NCBI GenBank assembly: GCA_964431495.1
Contig: CAYSJU010000011.1
Span: 1 to 58,552, forward strand
Direction: 5' to 3'
From: CAYSJU01 sp964431495
GTDB lineage: Bacteria > Omnitrophota > Gorgyraeia > Tantalellales > Tantalellaceae
DNA: 58,552 bases
A model generated the notes under the pieces. That model was not told the DNA's origin. It saw nothing but the letters and a program-made list of their open reading frames with translations, and made no database searches. Every line of letters begins with the position of its first letter. Position 1 is the first letter of the stretch. Positions 1 to 8,438 of this stretch are shown in pieces. The position numbers and the translations under genes are program-made.

Positions 1-19
1 ATGTAAAGGTCATGCGCCA

Positions 20-289
20 TCAATAATACATAAACTGCAGGATATGGATCGTAACAATACAGACACCTATGATAGCCCTGAAAGTTCTTAACAGTTGGCA
101 GGACAGAGGAGATGACATGTTCGAAAATATCCTGTATGCGCCCTCTACAACCAGAAAAATTCCAGCGAAAAAAGCGAAACAATCAACCGTGGATTCAGCG
201 AATTCCGAGCTAAACACTCTGGTTGTAATTATGAATGCTAAGATCAGCAGGAAAGATAACAGCGCTATCCAAAAAATATCCTTTTTCAT
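20..289 (-). CDS. Small hypothetical inner-membrane protein (89 aa)
   Basis: I do not recognise this family. The product begins MKKDIFWIALLSFLLI, a lysine-anchored hydrophobic stretch, and has a second hydrophobic segment around residues 37-50 and a third near the C-terminus, so it should be a small integral membrane protein with two or three spans. The frame stays open to 343, but the ATG at 289 gives a canonical positively charged N-terminus, and the upstream extension would begin right at a palindrome. No clear Shine-Dalgarno sequence precedes either start. It lies downstream of the 908-residue exported protein on the same strand. It could be a spurious frame, but three hydrophobic segments separated by charged loops favour a real gene. 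Confidence 0.5.
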   Translation of the reverse strand: MKKDIFWIALLSFLLILAFIITTRVFSSEFAESTVDCFAFFAGIFLVVEGAYRIFSNMSSPLSCQLLRTFRAIIGVCIVTIHILQFMYY

Positions 290-343
290 AATGTAAGAAA
301 TGTAGCATGGGAATCCGGAATTTGCAAGAGCAAATAGTAGCAT

Positions 344-358
344 AGGGGTCCGACCCCT
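344..358. repeat. Short palindrome AGGGGTCcGACCCCT
   Basis: A perfect 7-bp inverted repeat with a single central base lies 9 bp downstream of the stop codon of the 908-residue protein gene. No T-tract follows, so it is not a standard intrinsic terminator. GGGGTC/GACCCC palindromes of this type recur as dispersed elements in many environmental genomes, and the GGTCGGAT unit at 21751-21840 is related. Confidence 0.6.
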
Positions 359-367
359 TCTACGGAA

Positions 368-3094
368 TTACAGCGACCGGAGTATGGCGTCGTTGGCTTC
401 CTTCCAGCGCCGGATCGATTCCCAGTCGATCTTTCTTATCTTCAGCACGACAAAGTCCCTGAATATCTTTCGCAGCACATCTTCGACCGGATCCCCCCTG
501 AATTCAGCGTCAAAATTGGAAATGGACGAATTCAACAATGATAATAACCGCATGCCCAGGCTTTCAGGGACAGGCTCATCCGGATAGCCGTCCGGCTTGT
601 CGTATCTGTCACATTCCACCATCGTTATATCGGTCAAGAGGTCTATGCTTGTATTGGCATATCCTATGTCCTCAATGTCAGCTCCGACAAAACGGATCTT
701 GTCAAGTAAGGTGTCGATCTCGGCGTTTGTCTTATCGGTCTCTTCCTTTATCCATCCCCTCATAGAATCCTTGATCTCCCCGGTGATACCGTCGACCCTG
801 TCGATGTCAGTTCCCCTCAAAGCAAGTCTTATCACCATCCGGGTCCTTTCATCATCATCGACGTCTTTTATGAAATCCTCGCCTCTCAGTATTCCCACTA
901 CCCTGTCTTTCAGACTATCGATCCATTTGTCTGGCGATTCAGCCGGATAACTCCTCGCGTGGATGGCAAAACCATCCCTGCCCAGTTCCTGCTCCGCCTG
1001 TTTCAGATAGCTCATCACGGGAGAGGAGTCGTCCTCTGTTATGGAAGGCTCTACAACGTAAGTAGGCACGCCCCTTCTTAAAAAGCCGGTTATAGGCACT
1101 ATGCTGTTTGTGGCGCTTTCGTACATCCGTTTGGCCGCTGGAGACACGTCCAGATCTTCGATAGCGACCATAGGCGCCACTGGAGCTGCGGGCGGGGCGG
1201 CCGCCTTTGGGATCGCGACTTCTATCCCCTCGGCGGTTATCATGCGGACTTCGTCCAGGAGTTGGCTTATGGGGATATTGATTACATCCGGTCCCTCGCC
1301 AAATTCCGCTTTTTCTATTGGTTCACCCGCTCGATCTACAAGCTGTATTCTTGTATCAGGGTTCTCTATCAGCCGCGCCCTGATAAGGACAGCTACCTTA
1401 TACGCCTCTACGCTTGCATCGCCCCATACGTCATCACCAAGGCTGTTCAGCCTGCTGGCTATTGCCATCATGCTTGTGTTGACGATCGCGGAGCGCAGTG
1501 CCTGCTGCACGCTTGTGGTTTCGCCGGCCAGTATCTCAAAGTAAGGGTTGATCCACCCCTTGGCCGTCATGAAGCTCGGCAGTATGGAGACGTACGAGAT
1601 ATCGTTGTTTTTCAGCAGCTCGCACAGGTTTTCAGTGTGGAAACCGCCGGTTACAAGGATGGCGGACTTCATTTCTTTGTATGGAGGCTGTGGAGTGTGA
1701 GTTGTGAACCGTGTGTTTTCCAGGAAAGCCTTGTCTCTCTTGAACGAAAGCTCGTAGAACTGCGCGAGGTCTTCCCGCCGGTCGTCCAGTTCAATGATCC
1801 CTTCGTCAGGCTGGAATGTCATTTTGTATTTGGGAGATTCTTTTCCGAAAAAACTGATAAAATTCCCCACGTTAAATGAATCTTTATTTTTCATATAATA
1901 TCGGTAATCCGTTTTAGTGAGGGCTATGGCGAAAATATTCTTCAAAAGCGCGAGTATCCGGGACAGCCCGTTAAGGATCCGTTCCGTCTTGTTCCTGTAC
2001 ACCTTTTCTTTTATTTTTGCCTCAAGGTCGTCGATCTCATCCATTACCTTTGCCCGGTCAACGTCTTCATAAGTCGACACATAAGAGATATAGCCGTTAA
2101 GGGCCGAGAAGCGCTTGAGGTCCAGATTGAGATGCGACGCCTTGTCAAAGAGATAACCGTAGAACATTTTTCTTGATATCCTTTTTGTCTTGAAATCAAC
2201 CGTTTTTGATACGAGTTCGCGCAGCTCGTTCCTTGACAGCGCTTTTTTGAGCTTGTCGATAAGGACCTTTCTCTCCTTTTCGGCTCTTTTAAAATCTATT
2301 TTTTCTTCATGCTCCATTGCCTGCATCATGAGATACAGATTGCCGAACCGCTCCAGGTCGATCCCTTGAGCCTTTGCCGTGTTAAAGAGGAAGCTGAGGT
2401 AATCCCTGAATTCCATTTCTCTTGATTTGTAAGCGTGATATGCCTTATCGATCTTCAGGAGTTCCGGAGAATAGATATGCATCTTAAGGTTATCAAGAAT
2501 AAAGGTCAGCTGCTGCAGCAACCTGTCTGTCTGAGTTTTATGAGCAAGGGAATTTCTGTACACTTTGAGGTTGGACATGTACAGGCCCCGGTCTTCCACT
2601 CCCCACAGCTCTACCCTGCCCGGATTATTTACCGCGAAACATTCAGCTCCGGACAATTCTCCTTTTTCAACAAAGTAATCAGTCACTTCCCGTCGGATGG
2701 CTTCACCGGTAATAGAATGGAAGACGGAGAGGTCGTATTCGCCCACGCCTCCTTCAAGGTTGACCATGTCCATGCCGTATTCGGCGTTCAAGTAATTTAT
2801 CAGCTCTGCTATCCGGTGCTGGGCAAAAGGATTGCAATGCGCGTCCTGGATATGTACAACAAACTTATCGGACGGCCCTTTGTATGAGAATTTTATTTCA
2901 CCGAGGTGTTCGGGGACCGCGAATGACTCGATGTCAATTTGGGCGAATTGTCCCTCCGGAGCTTCTGCCAGAGGCTTTTCCGCGGGTGGAACTTCTGCCG
3001 GGGGTGCTTCACCGAAGACGATCTGGGCGCAAAATACCGCCAGGATCAGAATGCTCAATGTTCTTATTTTGTTTTTGCGTCTCGCGGAGTACAT
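368..3094 (-). CDS. Exported ChaN/TraB-like domain protein (908 aa), function unknown
   Basis: Residues 1-28 form a signal peptide (basic MYSARRKNKIR, then a hydrophobic core ending near VFG), followed by a Pro/Glu-rich stretch with repeated PPAE. Residues about 75-120 contain VVHIQDAHCNPFAQHR and, some 25 residues later, VNLEGG. This resembles the ChaN/TraB/erythromycin-esterase fold, whose first strand usually carries GE-x-H and whose next strand carries a conserved Glu; here GE is replaced by QD while the His and the Glu remain. A second piece, ILVTGGFHTENL near residue 480, fits the late GxGH motif of that superfamily. The middle is helical and charged, and the C-terminal third (after about 630, past an Ala/Pro linker) is not recognisable. 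The ATG has a good GGGAGG ribosome site. The fold is an inference from motifs; enzymatic activity is unknown. Confidence 0.8.
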   Translation of the reverse strand: MYSARRKNKIRTLSILILAVFCAQIVFGEAPPAEVPPAEKPLAEAPEGQFAQIDIESFAVPEHLGEIKFSYKGPSDKFVVHIQDAHCNPFAQHRIAELINYLNAEYGMDMVNLEGGVGEYDLSVFHSITGEAIRREVTDYFVEKGELSGAECFAVNNPGRVELWGVEDRGLYMSNLKVYRNSLAHKTQTDRLLQQLTFILDNLKMHIYSPELLKIDKAYHAYKSREMEFRDYLSFLFNTAKAQGIDLERFGNLYLMMQAMEHEEKIDFKRAEKERKVLIDKLKKALSRNELRELVSKTVDFKTKRISRKMFYGYLFDKASHLNLDLKRFSALNGYISYVSTYEDVDRAKVMDEIDDLEAKIKEKVYRNKTERILNGLSRILALLKNIFAIALTKTDYRYYMKNKDSFNVGNFISFFGKESPKYKMTFQPDEGIIELDDRREDLAQFYELSFKRDKAFLENTRFTTHTPQPPYKEMKSAILVTGGFHTENLCELLKNNDISYVSILPSFMTAKGWINPYFEILAGETTSVQQALRSAIVNTSMMAIASRLNSLGDDVWGDASVEAYKVAVLIRARLIENPDTRIQLVDRAGEPIEKAEFGEGPDVINIPISQLLDEVRMITAEGIEVAIPKAAAPPAAPVAPMVAIEDLDVSPAAKRMYESATNSIVPITGFLRRGVPTYVVEPSITEDDSSPVMSYLKQAEQELGRDGFAIHARSYPAESPDKWIDSLKDRVVGILRGEDFIKDVDDDERTRMVIRLALRGTDIDRVDGITGEIKDSMRGWIKEETDKTNAEIDTLLDKIRFVGADIEDIGYANTSIDLLTDITMVECDRYDKPDGYPDEPVPESLGMRLLSLLNSSISNFDAEFRGDPVEDVLRKIFRDFVVLKIRKIDWESIRRWKEANDAILRSL

Positions 3095-3214
3095 TGGTCC
3101 TCCCTTATTACACCCTTTTTAAGTGTATCTTGACAAAAGGCGATTTCCAACAAAATAGACATAACTTTTTTTTATTTAACATAGCATGCTATAACCCTCG
3201 TAATACAAACAGAT

Positions 3215-3251
3215 AAAAAAAAGGACAAGATTTGACCTTGTCCTTTTTTTT
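3215..3251 (-). terminator. Intrinsic terminator after the pilin gene
   Basis: A 15-bp stem pairs AAAAAAAAGGACAAG (3215-3229) with its exact complement (3237-3251) around a 7-base loop. The GC part is flanked by eight A on one side and eight T on the other, so it can act in both directions. It starts 19 bp after the pilin stop codon and should separate the pilin transcript from the 908-residue protein gene downstream. Confidence 0.9.
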
Positions 3252-3269
3252 ACGCCTGATAAGACACAA

Positions 3270-3611
3270 TTACGGTAGTACGTGTCCTGCAACCGTACAT
3301 GTCGGGTCAGCATCCAGCGCATTGAGTGTGTATGTCCCTCCTGCTGGACATTTCGGAGTTTTCTTGATATAAGCAGTTACAAGGAGTGTCATATCCTCTG
3401 CTATGCTGCTCACGTTATTATCAAGTGCATATAAGGTCTTTGCCCCATCAATCTGCTTTAGATTGGCAATACAGGCATTTGTTTGAGCCCTTGTCCTTGC
3501 CTGCATGAAATTAGGGATAGCTACCGCGGCTAATAGACCTATAATTGCAACAACGATCATGATCTCGACAAGCGTGAATCCCTGTTTTCCTAAGATTTTC
3601 TTGATCTTCAT
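3270..3611 (-). CDS. Type IV pilin / GspG-like pseudopilin
   Basis: Major pilin or pseudopilin subunit, processed by prepilin peptidase and assembled by the PilB/PilC machinery encoded just upstream. The N-terminus MKIKKILGKQG is followed by FTLVEIMIVVAIIGLLAAVA: the Gly-Phe cleavage site, Glu5 of the mature protein and the hydrophobic assembly helix are all present. The body is short (113 aa in total) and has two Cys near the C-terminus (KCPAGG, PTCTV) that could form a disulfide loop. An upstream GTG at 3620 is also open, but it lies within an AAAGGAGGTGA ribosome site placed ideally for the ATG at 3611, so 3611 is chosen. It has its own promoter and terminator. Short length and a tyrosine-poor tail make pilin versus pseudopilin undecidable here. 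Confidence 0.93.
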   Translation of the reverse strand: MKIKKILGKQGFTLVEIMIVVAIIGLLAAVAIPNFMQARTRAQTNACIANLKQIDGAKTLYALDNNVSSIAEDMTLLVTAYIKKTPKCPAGGTYTLNALDADPTCTVAGHVLP

Positions 3612-3673
3612 CTTTCTCACCTCCTTTCAAAGAACAATTTTGGTATATAATGTACGCATACACGTACAATTAA

Positions 3674-3701
3674 AGTATACCATTAGATATCGGGAAAGCA
3701 A
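3674..3701 (-). promoter_or_regulatory. Probable sigma-70 promoter of the pilin gene
   Basis: On the minus strand, TTGCTT (3701-3696), a 16-bp spacer and TATACT (3679-3674), the -10 preceded by TGG. It lies in the pilC-pilin gap about 60 bp before the ribosome site and implies expression of pilin separate from the motor genes. Confidence 0.6.
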
Positions 3702-3721
3702 ATTTTGACTCGATTAACTGA

Positions 3722-4933
3722 TCAGACCTGTATTATCGATGATATCTTGAATATCGGTAAGAACATACATAAGACGATAGTTCCGATCACGATTCCAAGA
3801 AAGGCTATGATAAGCGGCTCTATCATGCTTGTCAGCCCGTCAACAGCCGTATCGACCTGGGTATCATAGAAATCCGAGATCTTTGAAAGCATCTTTTCCA
3901 GCTGTCCGCTCTTTTCACCCACCGAAACCATGCGCGTGACCATGGAAGGGAAGATACCGCTTCTTTCCATCGGAGCCGCGATACTTTCACCGTCCCTGAC
4001 ACTGCTCCTGACATTGTCGACGGATTGCTCTACCGCCACATTGCCGGCGGTCTTGGCAACTATTTCCAGCGCGGCGAGTATTGGAACCCCGCTTTTTACA
4101 AGGGTGCTGAGAGTCCGGGTGAACTTACTGATAGCGACCTTCCTTAATAAAGGCCCATATATCGGCATTTTCAGCTTAAGGGTATCGACCCTCAGTCTTC
4201 CCTTCTCTGTTCTCGTGTAGAGCCTGAAAGCCATTACTACCAGAACGATAAGTATAACGAATACCCATGAGTAATGTCTGATGAAATCGCTCAAGTTTAT
4301 GAGAAATTGGGTCGGCCCCGGCAGTTTGGCGCCAAACCCCGCAAAAATGCCTTTAAAAACAGGGATGACCTTTATTAAGAGGACCAGTGTTATTAACAGC
4401 GCCATTGTCGTGACAACGGCGGGATAAATAAGGGCGGATTTGATTTTTTTCTGAAGCGCGCTGGTCTTTTCAATATAAGAAGCTACGCGGTCCAGAATGA
4501 CGTCAAGGGCGCCGCTTGATTCCCCGGCACGGATCATGTGCACGAAAAGAGGGCTGAACACTTTTGGGTGTTTCATCATCGCGTCAGAGAGACTTGAGCC
4601 GGTGTTCACCGAATCTTTTACATTGGATAATACCTGTTTCAATGCCGGGTTTTCCGACTGTTCCGCAAGGATATCGAAAGAAGTCACGACAGGGATGCCG
4701 GCTTCTATCATCGTGGCCAGCTGGCGGAACAAGATCACCAGGTCATCCATACTGACCTTTTTCCGCCCCATAAATGAGAACATGGATGATCTTGCTTTGG
4801 TCTCTTCAAGTTTTAATATCAGGAGTTTCTTGGCGCGAAGGACTTCAAGTGCATGCTTTTTATCACCGGCTTCCACACTCCCTTTTATAGTATGACCCGA
4901 AGCGTCCTTCGCAATATACGTAAACTTGAGCAC
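3722..4933 (-). CDS. pilC: PilC/GspF inner-membrane platform protein
   Basis: Polytopic platform of the type IV pilus or type II secretion machine, linking cytoplasmic ATPases to pilin assembly. The 403-residue length is normal for the family. Two T2SSF repeats are visible: the first after a short N-terminal domain (VILFRQLATMIEAGIPV, near residue 67), the second near residue 270 (KFTRTLSTLVKSGVPIL). Three hydrophobic segments lie around 170, 220 and the C-terminus, where the protein ends GIVIGTIVLCMFLPIFKISS, a hallmark of GspF/PilC. The start is a GTG with a GGAGG site nine bases upstream. It is 52 bp from the second PilB-like gene and belongs to the same operon. Confidence 0.95.
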   Translation of the reverse strand: MLKFTYIAKDASGHTIKGSVEAGDKKHALEVLRAKKLLILKLEETKARSSMFSFMGRKKVSMDDLVILFRQLATMIEAGIPVVTSFDILAEQSENPALKQVLSNVKDSVNTGSSLSDAMMKHPKVFSPLFVHMIRAGESSGALDVILDRVASYIEKTSALQKKIKSALIYPAVVTTMALLITLVLLIKVIPVFKGIFAGFGAKLPGPTQFLINLSDFIRHYSWVFVILIVLVVMAFRLYTRTEKGRLRVDTLKLKMPIYGPLLRKVAISKFTRTLSTLVKSGVPILAALEIVAKTAGNVAVEQSVDNVRSSVRDGESIAAPMERSGIFPSMVTRMVSVGEKSGQLEKMLSKISDFYDTQVDTAVDGLTSMIEPLIIAFLGIVIGTIVLCMFLPIFKISSIIQV

Positions 4934-4985
4934 CTATCCTATCCTCCTACCTCGGTTTTCAGTTTTTACTTTTTAATTTCCCATT

Positions 4986-6698
4986 CTACGTGATCCTGAG
5001 AACCTCTTCCAGTGTAGTCCAGCCTTTGCAGAATTTTATAATGGCGTTTTCCCTTAATGTCCTGAAACCTATTGTCCTCAAGTATCGCTTTAGATCCTCC
5101 TCTGAGCATTCCCGGTTTATCATATCCCGTATCTGGTCATCCACAAGCAGGGTTTCCAGCGTCCCAAGACGCCCGAGGAAGCCCGTGTTATTGCATTTGG
5201 AGCAGCCCTTTCCGATGTAAAACTTCTCAGTATTTTTGATCTCCGGATATTTGTCCGCCAGGTCCTTCAAGACTTCCTTTGGGATATGGGCTTCTGTTTT
5301 GCAGTGATGGCATATCCGCCGGAGTAACCTCTGGGCGCAGGCCATTATAAGGCTCGAGGCGATAAGAAAGGGCTCTATCCCCATGTTCACGAGACGGGTG
5401 ATCGCGCCAACGGAATCGTTCGTATGAAGCGTGCTCAGCACCATATGGCCGGTAAGTGACGATTTTATGGCGATATCCGCGGTCTCAAAGTCCCTTATCT
5501 CCCCGATCATCATAACATCGGGGTTCTGACGGAGAATAGAACGCAGTCCCATCGCGAAATCCAGGCCGATCTCCGGCTGCGTGGCCATCTGTGTTATACC
5601 TTCTAGCTGATATTCAACAGGGTTCTCAACCGTAACGATATTCCGTTCCGGCACATTAAGTTCGTTAACTATTGAATAAAGTGTTGTTGATTTACCACTG
5701 CCAGTTGGTCCGGTGACAAGGATGATACCGTAAGGCCTTTCAAGCGCCTTTTTGAAATCCTTAAGAGGACCGGGCAGGAATCCCAGGGTCTCCATACCTA
5801 TGGACAGGTTACTCTTATCCAGCGCCCTGAGAACGATCTTGTTGCCGAAGGTCGTCGGAAGAGATGATACCCGGAAGTCTATCTCCTTATCTTCAAGTTT
5901 TATCCTGAACCTGCCGTCCTGGGGGATCCTGGTCTGGGTGATATCAAGATTTGACATTATCTTGAGGCGGGCGATGATCGCGTTCTGGTTCATTTTAGGC
6001 AGTTCAAAAGCGTTGTAAAGCTCCCCGTCGATCCGGTATCTTATCCGCAAAGTCCTTTCCTGGGGTTCTATGTGTATATCGCTGGCCCTTTTTTTTATGG
6101 CCTCGCTTATTATGACCGCCACTACCTTTACTATCGGAGCGGTCTTGCTTTTTTCCATGATGTCCAGGACGTCCATATCCATGCTGGCATCGATCACCTC
6201 GACCTCGTTCTCGGCTTTTTCCCCCTCGTCAAGGATGCTCGAGACCGTTTCCGATGCGGTTATGGAATAGGCCTGCTGGAGGACCCTTTGCAGATCCCGC
6301 CTCGTAGCCAGGACCAGGCTTATGTCGCACCTGGTCACGGTCTTAACATCGTCGATAGCCATGATATCGGTTGGATCGAAAATAGCCAGCGTCATGTTGT
6401 TTCCCAGACGGGATATCGGGACGACATTATATTGTCTCGCTATTTTTTCAGGGATCAGTTTTATTATCTGTGGCTCAAGATTGACTCTTGACAGGTCGAT
6501 CACGGGGAGGTTAAGCTCGCGGCTCAGTATGGCCAAAAGTTCGCGCTCGGAAATGATATTACTATCCGTTATCCTCTTGATTATATCGTCATCTTTCGCG
6601 ATCCGCGTTTTATCCAGGGCAGTCTGCAAGCGGTCTTTGTCTACCAGACCGCTCCTCAAGAGAGCGTCCACTATCCTTTGCTTGAAAGATTTTTCCAT
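4986..6698 (-). CDS. pilB: PilB/GspE-type assembly ATPase (distal copy)
   Basis: Hexameric cytoplasmic ATPase that powers pilin assembly. Residues 1-150 form an MshEN-like N-terminal domain (LNLPVIDLSRVNLEPQIIKL, the sequence after the paired helices). Then come the N2 domain (SDIHIEPQE), Walker A GPTGSGKST near 332, an Asp box, Walker B (VMMIGEIRDFETA), a His box (LSTLHTNDS) and a zinc-binding tetracysteine (CHHC and CSKC). All catalytic motifs are intact. It lies 8 bp downstream of a closely related ATPase, so the operon carries two tandem PilB paralogues. It is equally compatible with GspE; no outer-membrane secretin is visible to decide. Confidence 0.95.
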   Translation of the reverse strand: MEKSFKQRIVDALLRSGLVDKDRLQTALDKTRIAKDDDIIKRITDSNIISERELLAILSRELNLPVIDLSRVNLEPQIIKLIPEKIARQYNVVPISRLGNNMTLAIFDPTDIMAIDDVKTVTRCDISLVLATRRDLQRVLQQAYSITASETVSSILDEGEKAENEVEVIDASMDMDVLDIMEKSKTAPIVKVVAVIISEAIKKRASDIHIEPQERTLRIRYRIDGELYNAFELPKMNQNAIIARLKIMSNLDITQTRIPQDGRFRIKLEDKEIDFRVSSLPTTFGNKIVLRALDKSNLSIGMETLGFLPGPLKDFKKALERPYGIILVTGPTGSGKSTTLYSIVNELNVPERNIVTVENPVEYQLEGITQMATQPEIGLDFAMGLRSILRQNPDVMMIGEIRDFETADIAIKSSLTGHMVLSTLHTNDSVGAITRLVNMGIEPFLIASSLIMACAQRLLRRICHHCKTEAHIPKEVLKDLADKYPEIKNTEKFYIGKGCSKCNNTGFLGRLGTLETLLVDDQIRDMINRECSEEDLKRYLRTIGFRTLRENAIIKFCKGWTTLEEVLRIT

Positions 6699-6706
6699 AG
6701 CCTGAT

Positions 6707-8428
6707 TCAGGTCTTTCTATTTTCCGCGGTAAGGCGGATCACTTCTTCGAGAGAGGTAATACCTTCCAGGACATTCTCAATACCGTTTGTCCTTAAGGTC
6801 ATCATCCCCTCCTCTATCGCTTTTTTCTCTATCTCGCCTTCCCCGGCGCGCTTGAAAAGCAGGTCTTTAATCGCCGATGTGATCCTCATGCATTCCACGA
6901 TCGCCAGCCTTCCGTGATAACCCGAATTCATGCACCTCTTACATCCCCCTGGTTTGTATACAGCCTGTATCTTCCCGTTATTATCGAAAAGGTTATACTT
7001 CTCAGCGACTTCTTTCGAAGGAATGTATTTCTCCTTGCATTCAGGGCATAATTTCCGGACAAGCCTCTGTGCCACGATAAGAACAACGGAGGAGGCGATC
7101 AGGAAAGGCTCCACACCCATGTTCACCAGCCTTACCACAGAGCCGCTGGAGGTGTTCGTGTGCAAAGTGCTGAGGACCAGATGCCCCGTAAGCGCGGCTT
7201 TAATAGCTATATCCACTGTTTCATAATCCCTTATCTCACCTATCATGACAACATCCGGATCCTGGCGCAGGATGGACCGCAGACAGGCGGCAAAAGTCAA
7301 TCCTATCTCGCTTCGCATAGAGACCTGGTTGATGCCCTCCAGTTCGAATTCCACAGGGTCCTCTACCGTGACGAGGTTTTTCCCGGGTCGGTCCACGTAT
7401 TTCAGAATAGAATATAGGGTCGTGGTCTTTCCGCAGCCTGTAGGCCCGCAGAGCAGGATCATGCCGTGAGGGATGTCGCTGCACTCACAAATGGTCTTCT
7501 TGTCACGCTCCTTTAACCCCAGTTTGGAAATATCTATCATGACCTGTTCTTTGTCAAGTATCCTCAGGCTTGCCTTCTCACCCCCCATAGAAGGTATGAC
7601 TGACACACGGAAATCGACCCGTCTGTCCTCGATCTTCAGCAAGAACCTTCCGTCCTGGGGCAGCCGGGTTTCCGCGATATTCAGATTTGACATCACCTTG
7701 ATCCGGGAAATGATGGCGCGGTGGTATTTTTTCGGCGGGTTCTGCCGCACGTGCAGTACCCCGTCTATGCGGTACCTGACGCGGAAATTTTTCTCCATCG
7801 GCTCTATCAGTATGTCACTGGCCCGCTCCTTTACGGCCTGACCTATGATCAGGTTGGCAAGCTTTACAACGGGAGTTTCCTCGCTTATTCTGAGAAGTTC
7901 ACCGGATGAGATCTCATCTTTTTTTTCTTTCACCATTTCCATCTTGGCGCTGTCAATGTCTTCCACTATTTCGCTGATCTCCTCGTCCGCTGATCTTTCG
8001 TAACATCTCCGCAACGCCTCTTTCATGTCTTCTCTGTCCGCGAGCAGAGGGTTGGTAACAAGCTTGGTGATGGCCTTGAGGTCGTCCACCGCGAAAATAT
8101 TAAGAGGATCCACCATGGCCACGGTGAGAATCCCTCCAATGCGTGAGATGGGCAGCACCTGGTACATTGTCGCGATCCTTTTCGGGATGAGCTTGAGGAT
8201 ATCTTTATCGATGTGGACATGGGAAAGATTTATAGGGATAAAATTGCCGATCTCGCTGAATGCTGAAAGGACGTCTTCCCTTGAGGCCGCGTTCATTTTG
8301 ACGAGTATCTCGGTCAATTCACCGCCGGTTTCGGTGTAGACCTTCTTGGCTTTTTTTAGGTCCTCTTCCGAGATCACCTTCTTCTTCACGAGAAGATCGC
8401 ATACTCTTTCCGCTAAGGGGGAAGTCAT
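6707..8428 (-). CDS. pilB: PilB/GspE-type assembly ATPase (proximal copy)
   Basis: Second assembly ATPase, 573 residues, collinear with its downstream neighbour. It has an MshEN-like N-terminal region (residues 1-140), the N2 segment SDILIEPMEK, Walker A GPTGCGKTT near 327, Walker B VVMIGEIRDYETV, a His box LSTLHTNTSSG and a CPEC/CKRC zinc module. The N-terminal MshEN motif is more diverged than that of the stand-alone MshEN gene upstream. A GAGG ribosome site lies six bases before the ATG. Two intact paralogues in tandem could form a mixed hexamer or serve different pilus states; the sequence cannot say which. Confidence 0.95.
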   Translation of the reverse strand: MTSPLAERVCDLLVKKKVISEEDLKKAKKVYTETGGELTEILVKMNAASREDVLSAFSEIGNFIPINLSHVHIDKDILKLIPKRIATMYQVLPISRIGGILTVAMVDPLNIFAVDDLKAITKLVTNPLLADREDMKEALRRCYERSADEEISEIVEDIDSAKMEMVKEKKDEISSGELLRISEETPVVKLANLIIGQAVKERASDILIEPMEKNFRVRYRIDGVLHVRQNPPKKYHRAIISRIKVMSNLNIAETRLPQDGRFLLKIEDRRVDFRVSVIPSMGGEKASLRILDKEQVMIDISKLGLKERDKKTICECSDIPHGMILLCGPTGCGKTTTLYSILKYVDRPGKNLVTVEDPVEFELEGINQVSMRSEIGLTFAACLRSILRQDPDVVMIGEIRDYETVDIAIKAALTGHLVLSTLHTNTSSGSVVRLVNMGVEPFLIASSVVLIVAQRLVRKLCPECKEKYIPSKEVAEKYNLFDNNGKIQAVYKPGGCKRCMNSGYHGRLAIVECMRITSAIKDLLFKRAGEGEIEKKAIEEGMMTLRTNGIENVLEGITSLEEVIRLTAENRKT

Positions 8429-8438
8429 TCATATCCTC

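Noticed and set aside
1101..1879. Long plus-strand open frames opposite the 908-residue gene (and similar ones opposite most genes)
   Set aside because: They lie antisense to well-supported genes, lack ribosome sites and recognisable motifs, and follow the codon pattern of the opposite strand.
3120..3175. Promoter TTGTCA-N18-TGTAAT for the 908-residue gene
   Set aside because: The -10 would lie so close to the ribosome site that the transcript would begin inside or after it.
3612..3620. GTG start of the pilin at 3620
   Set aside because: This GTG is part of the AAAGGAGGTGA ribosome site for the ATG at 3611.
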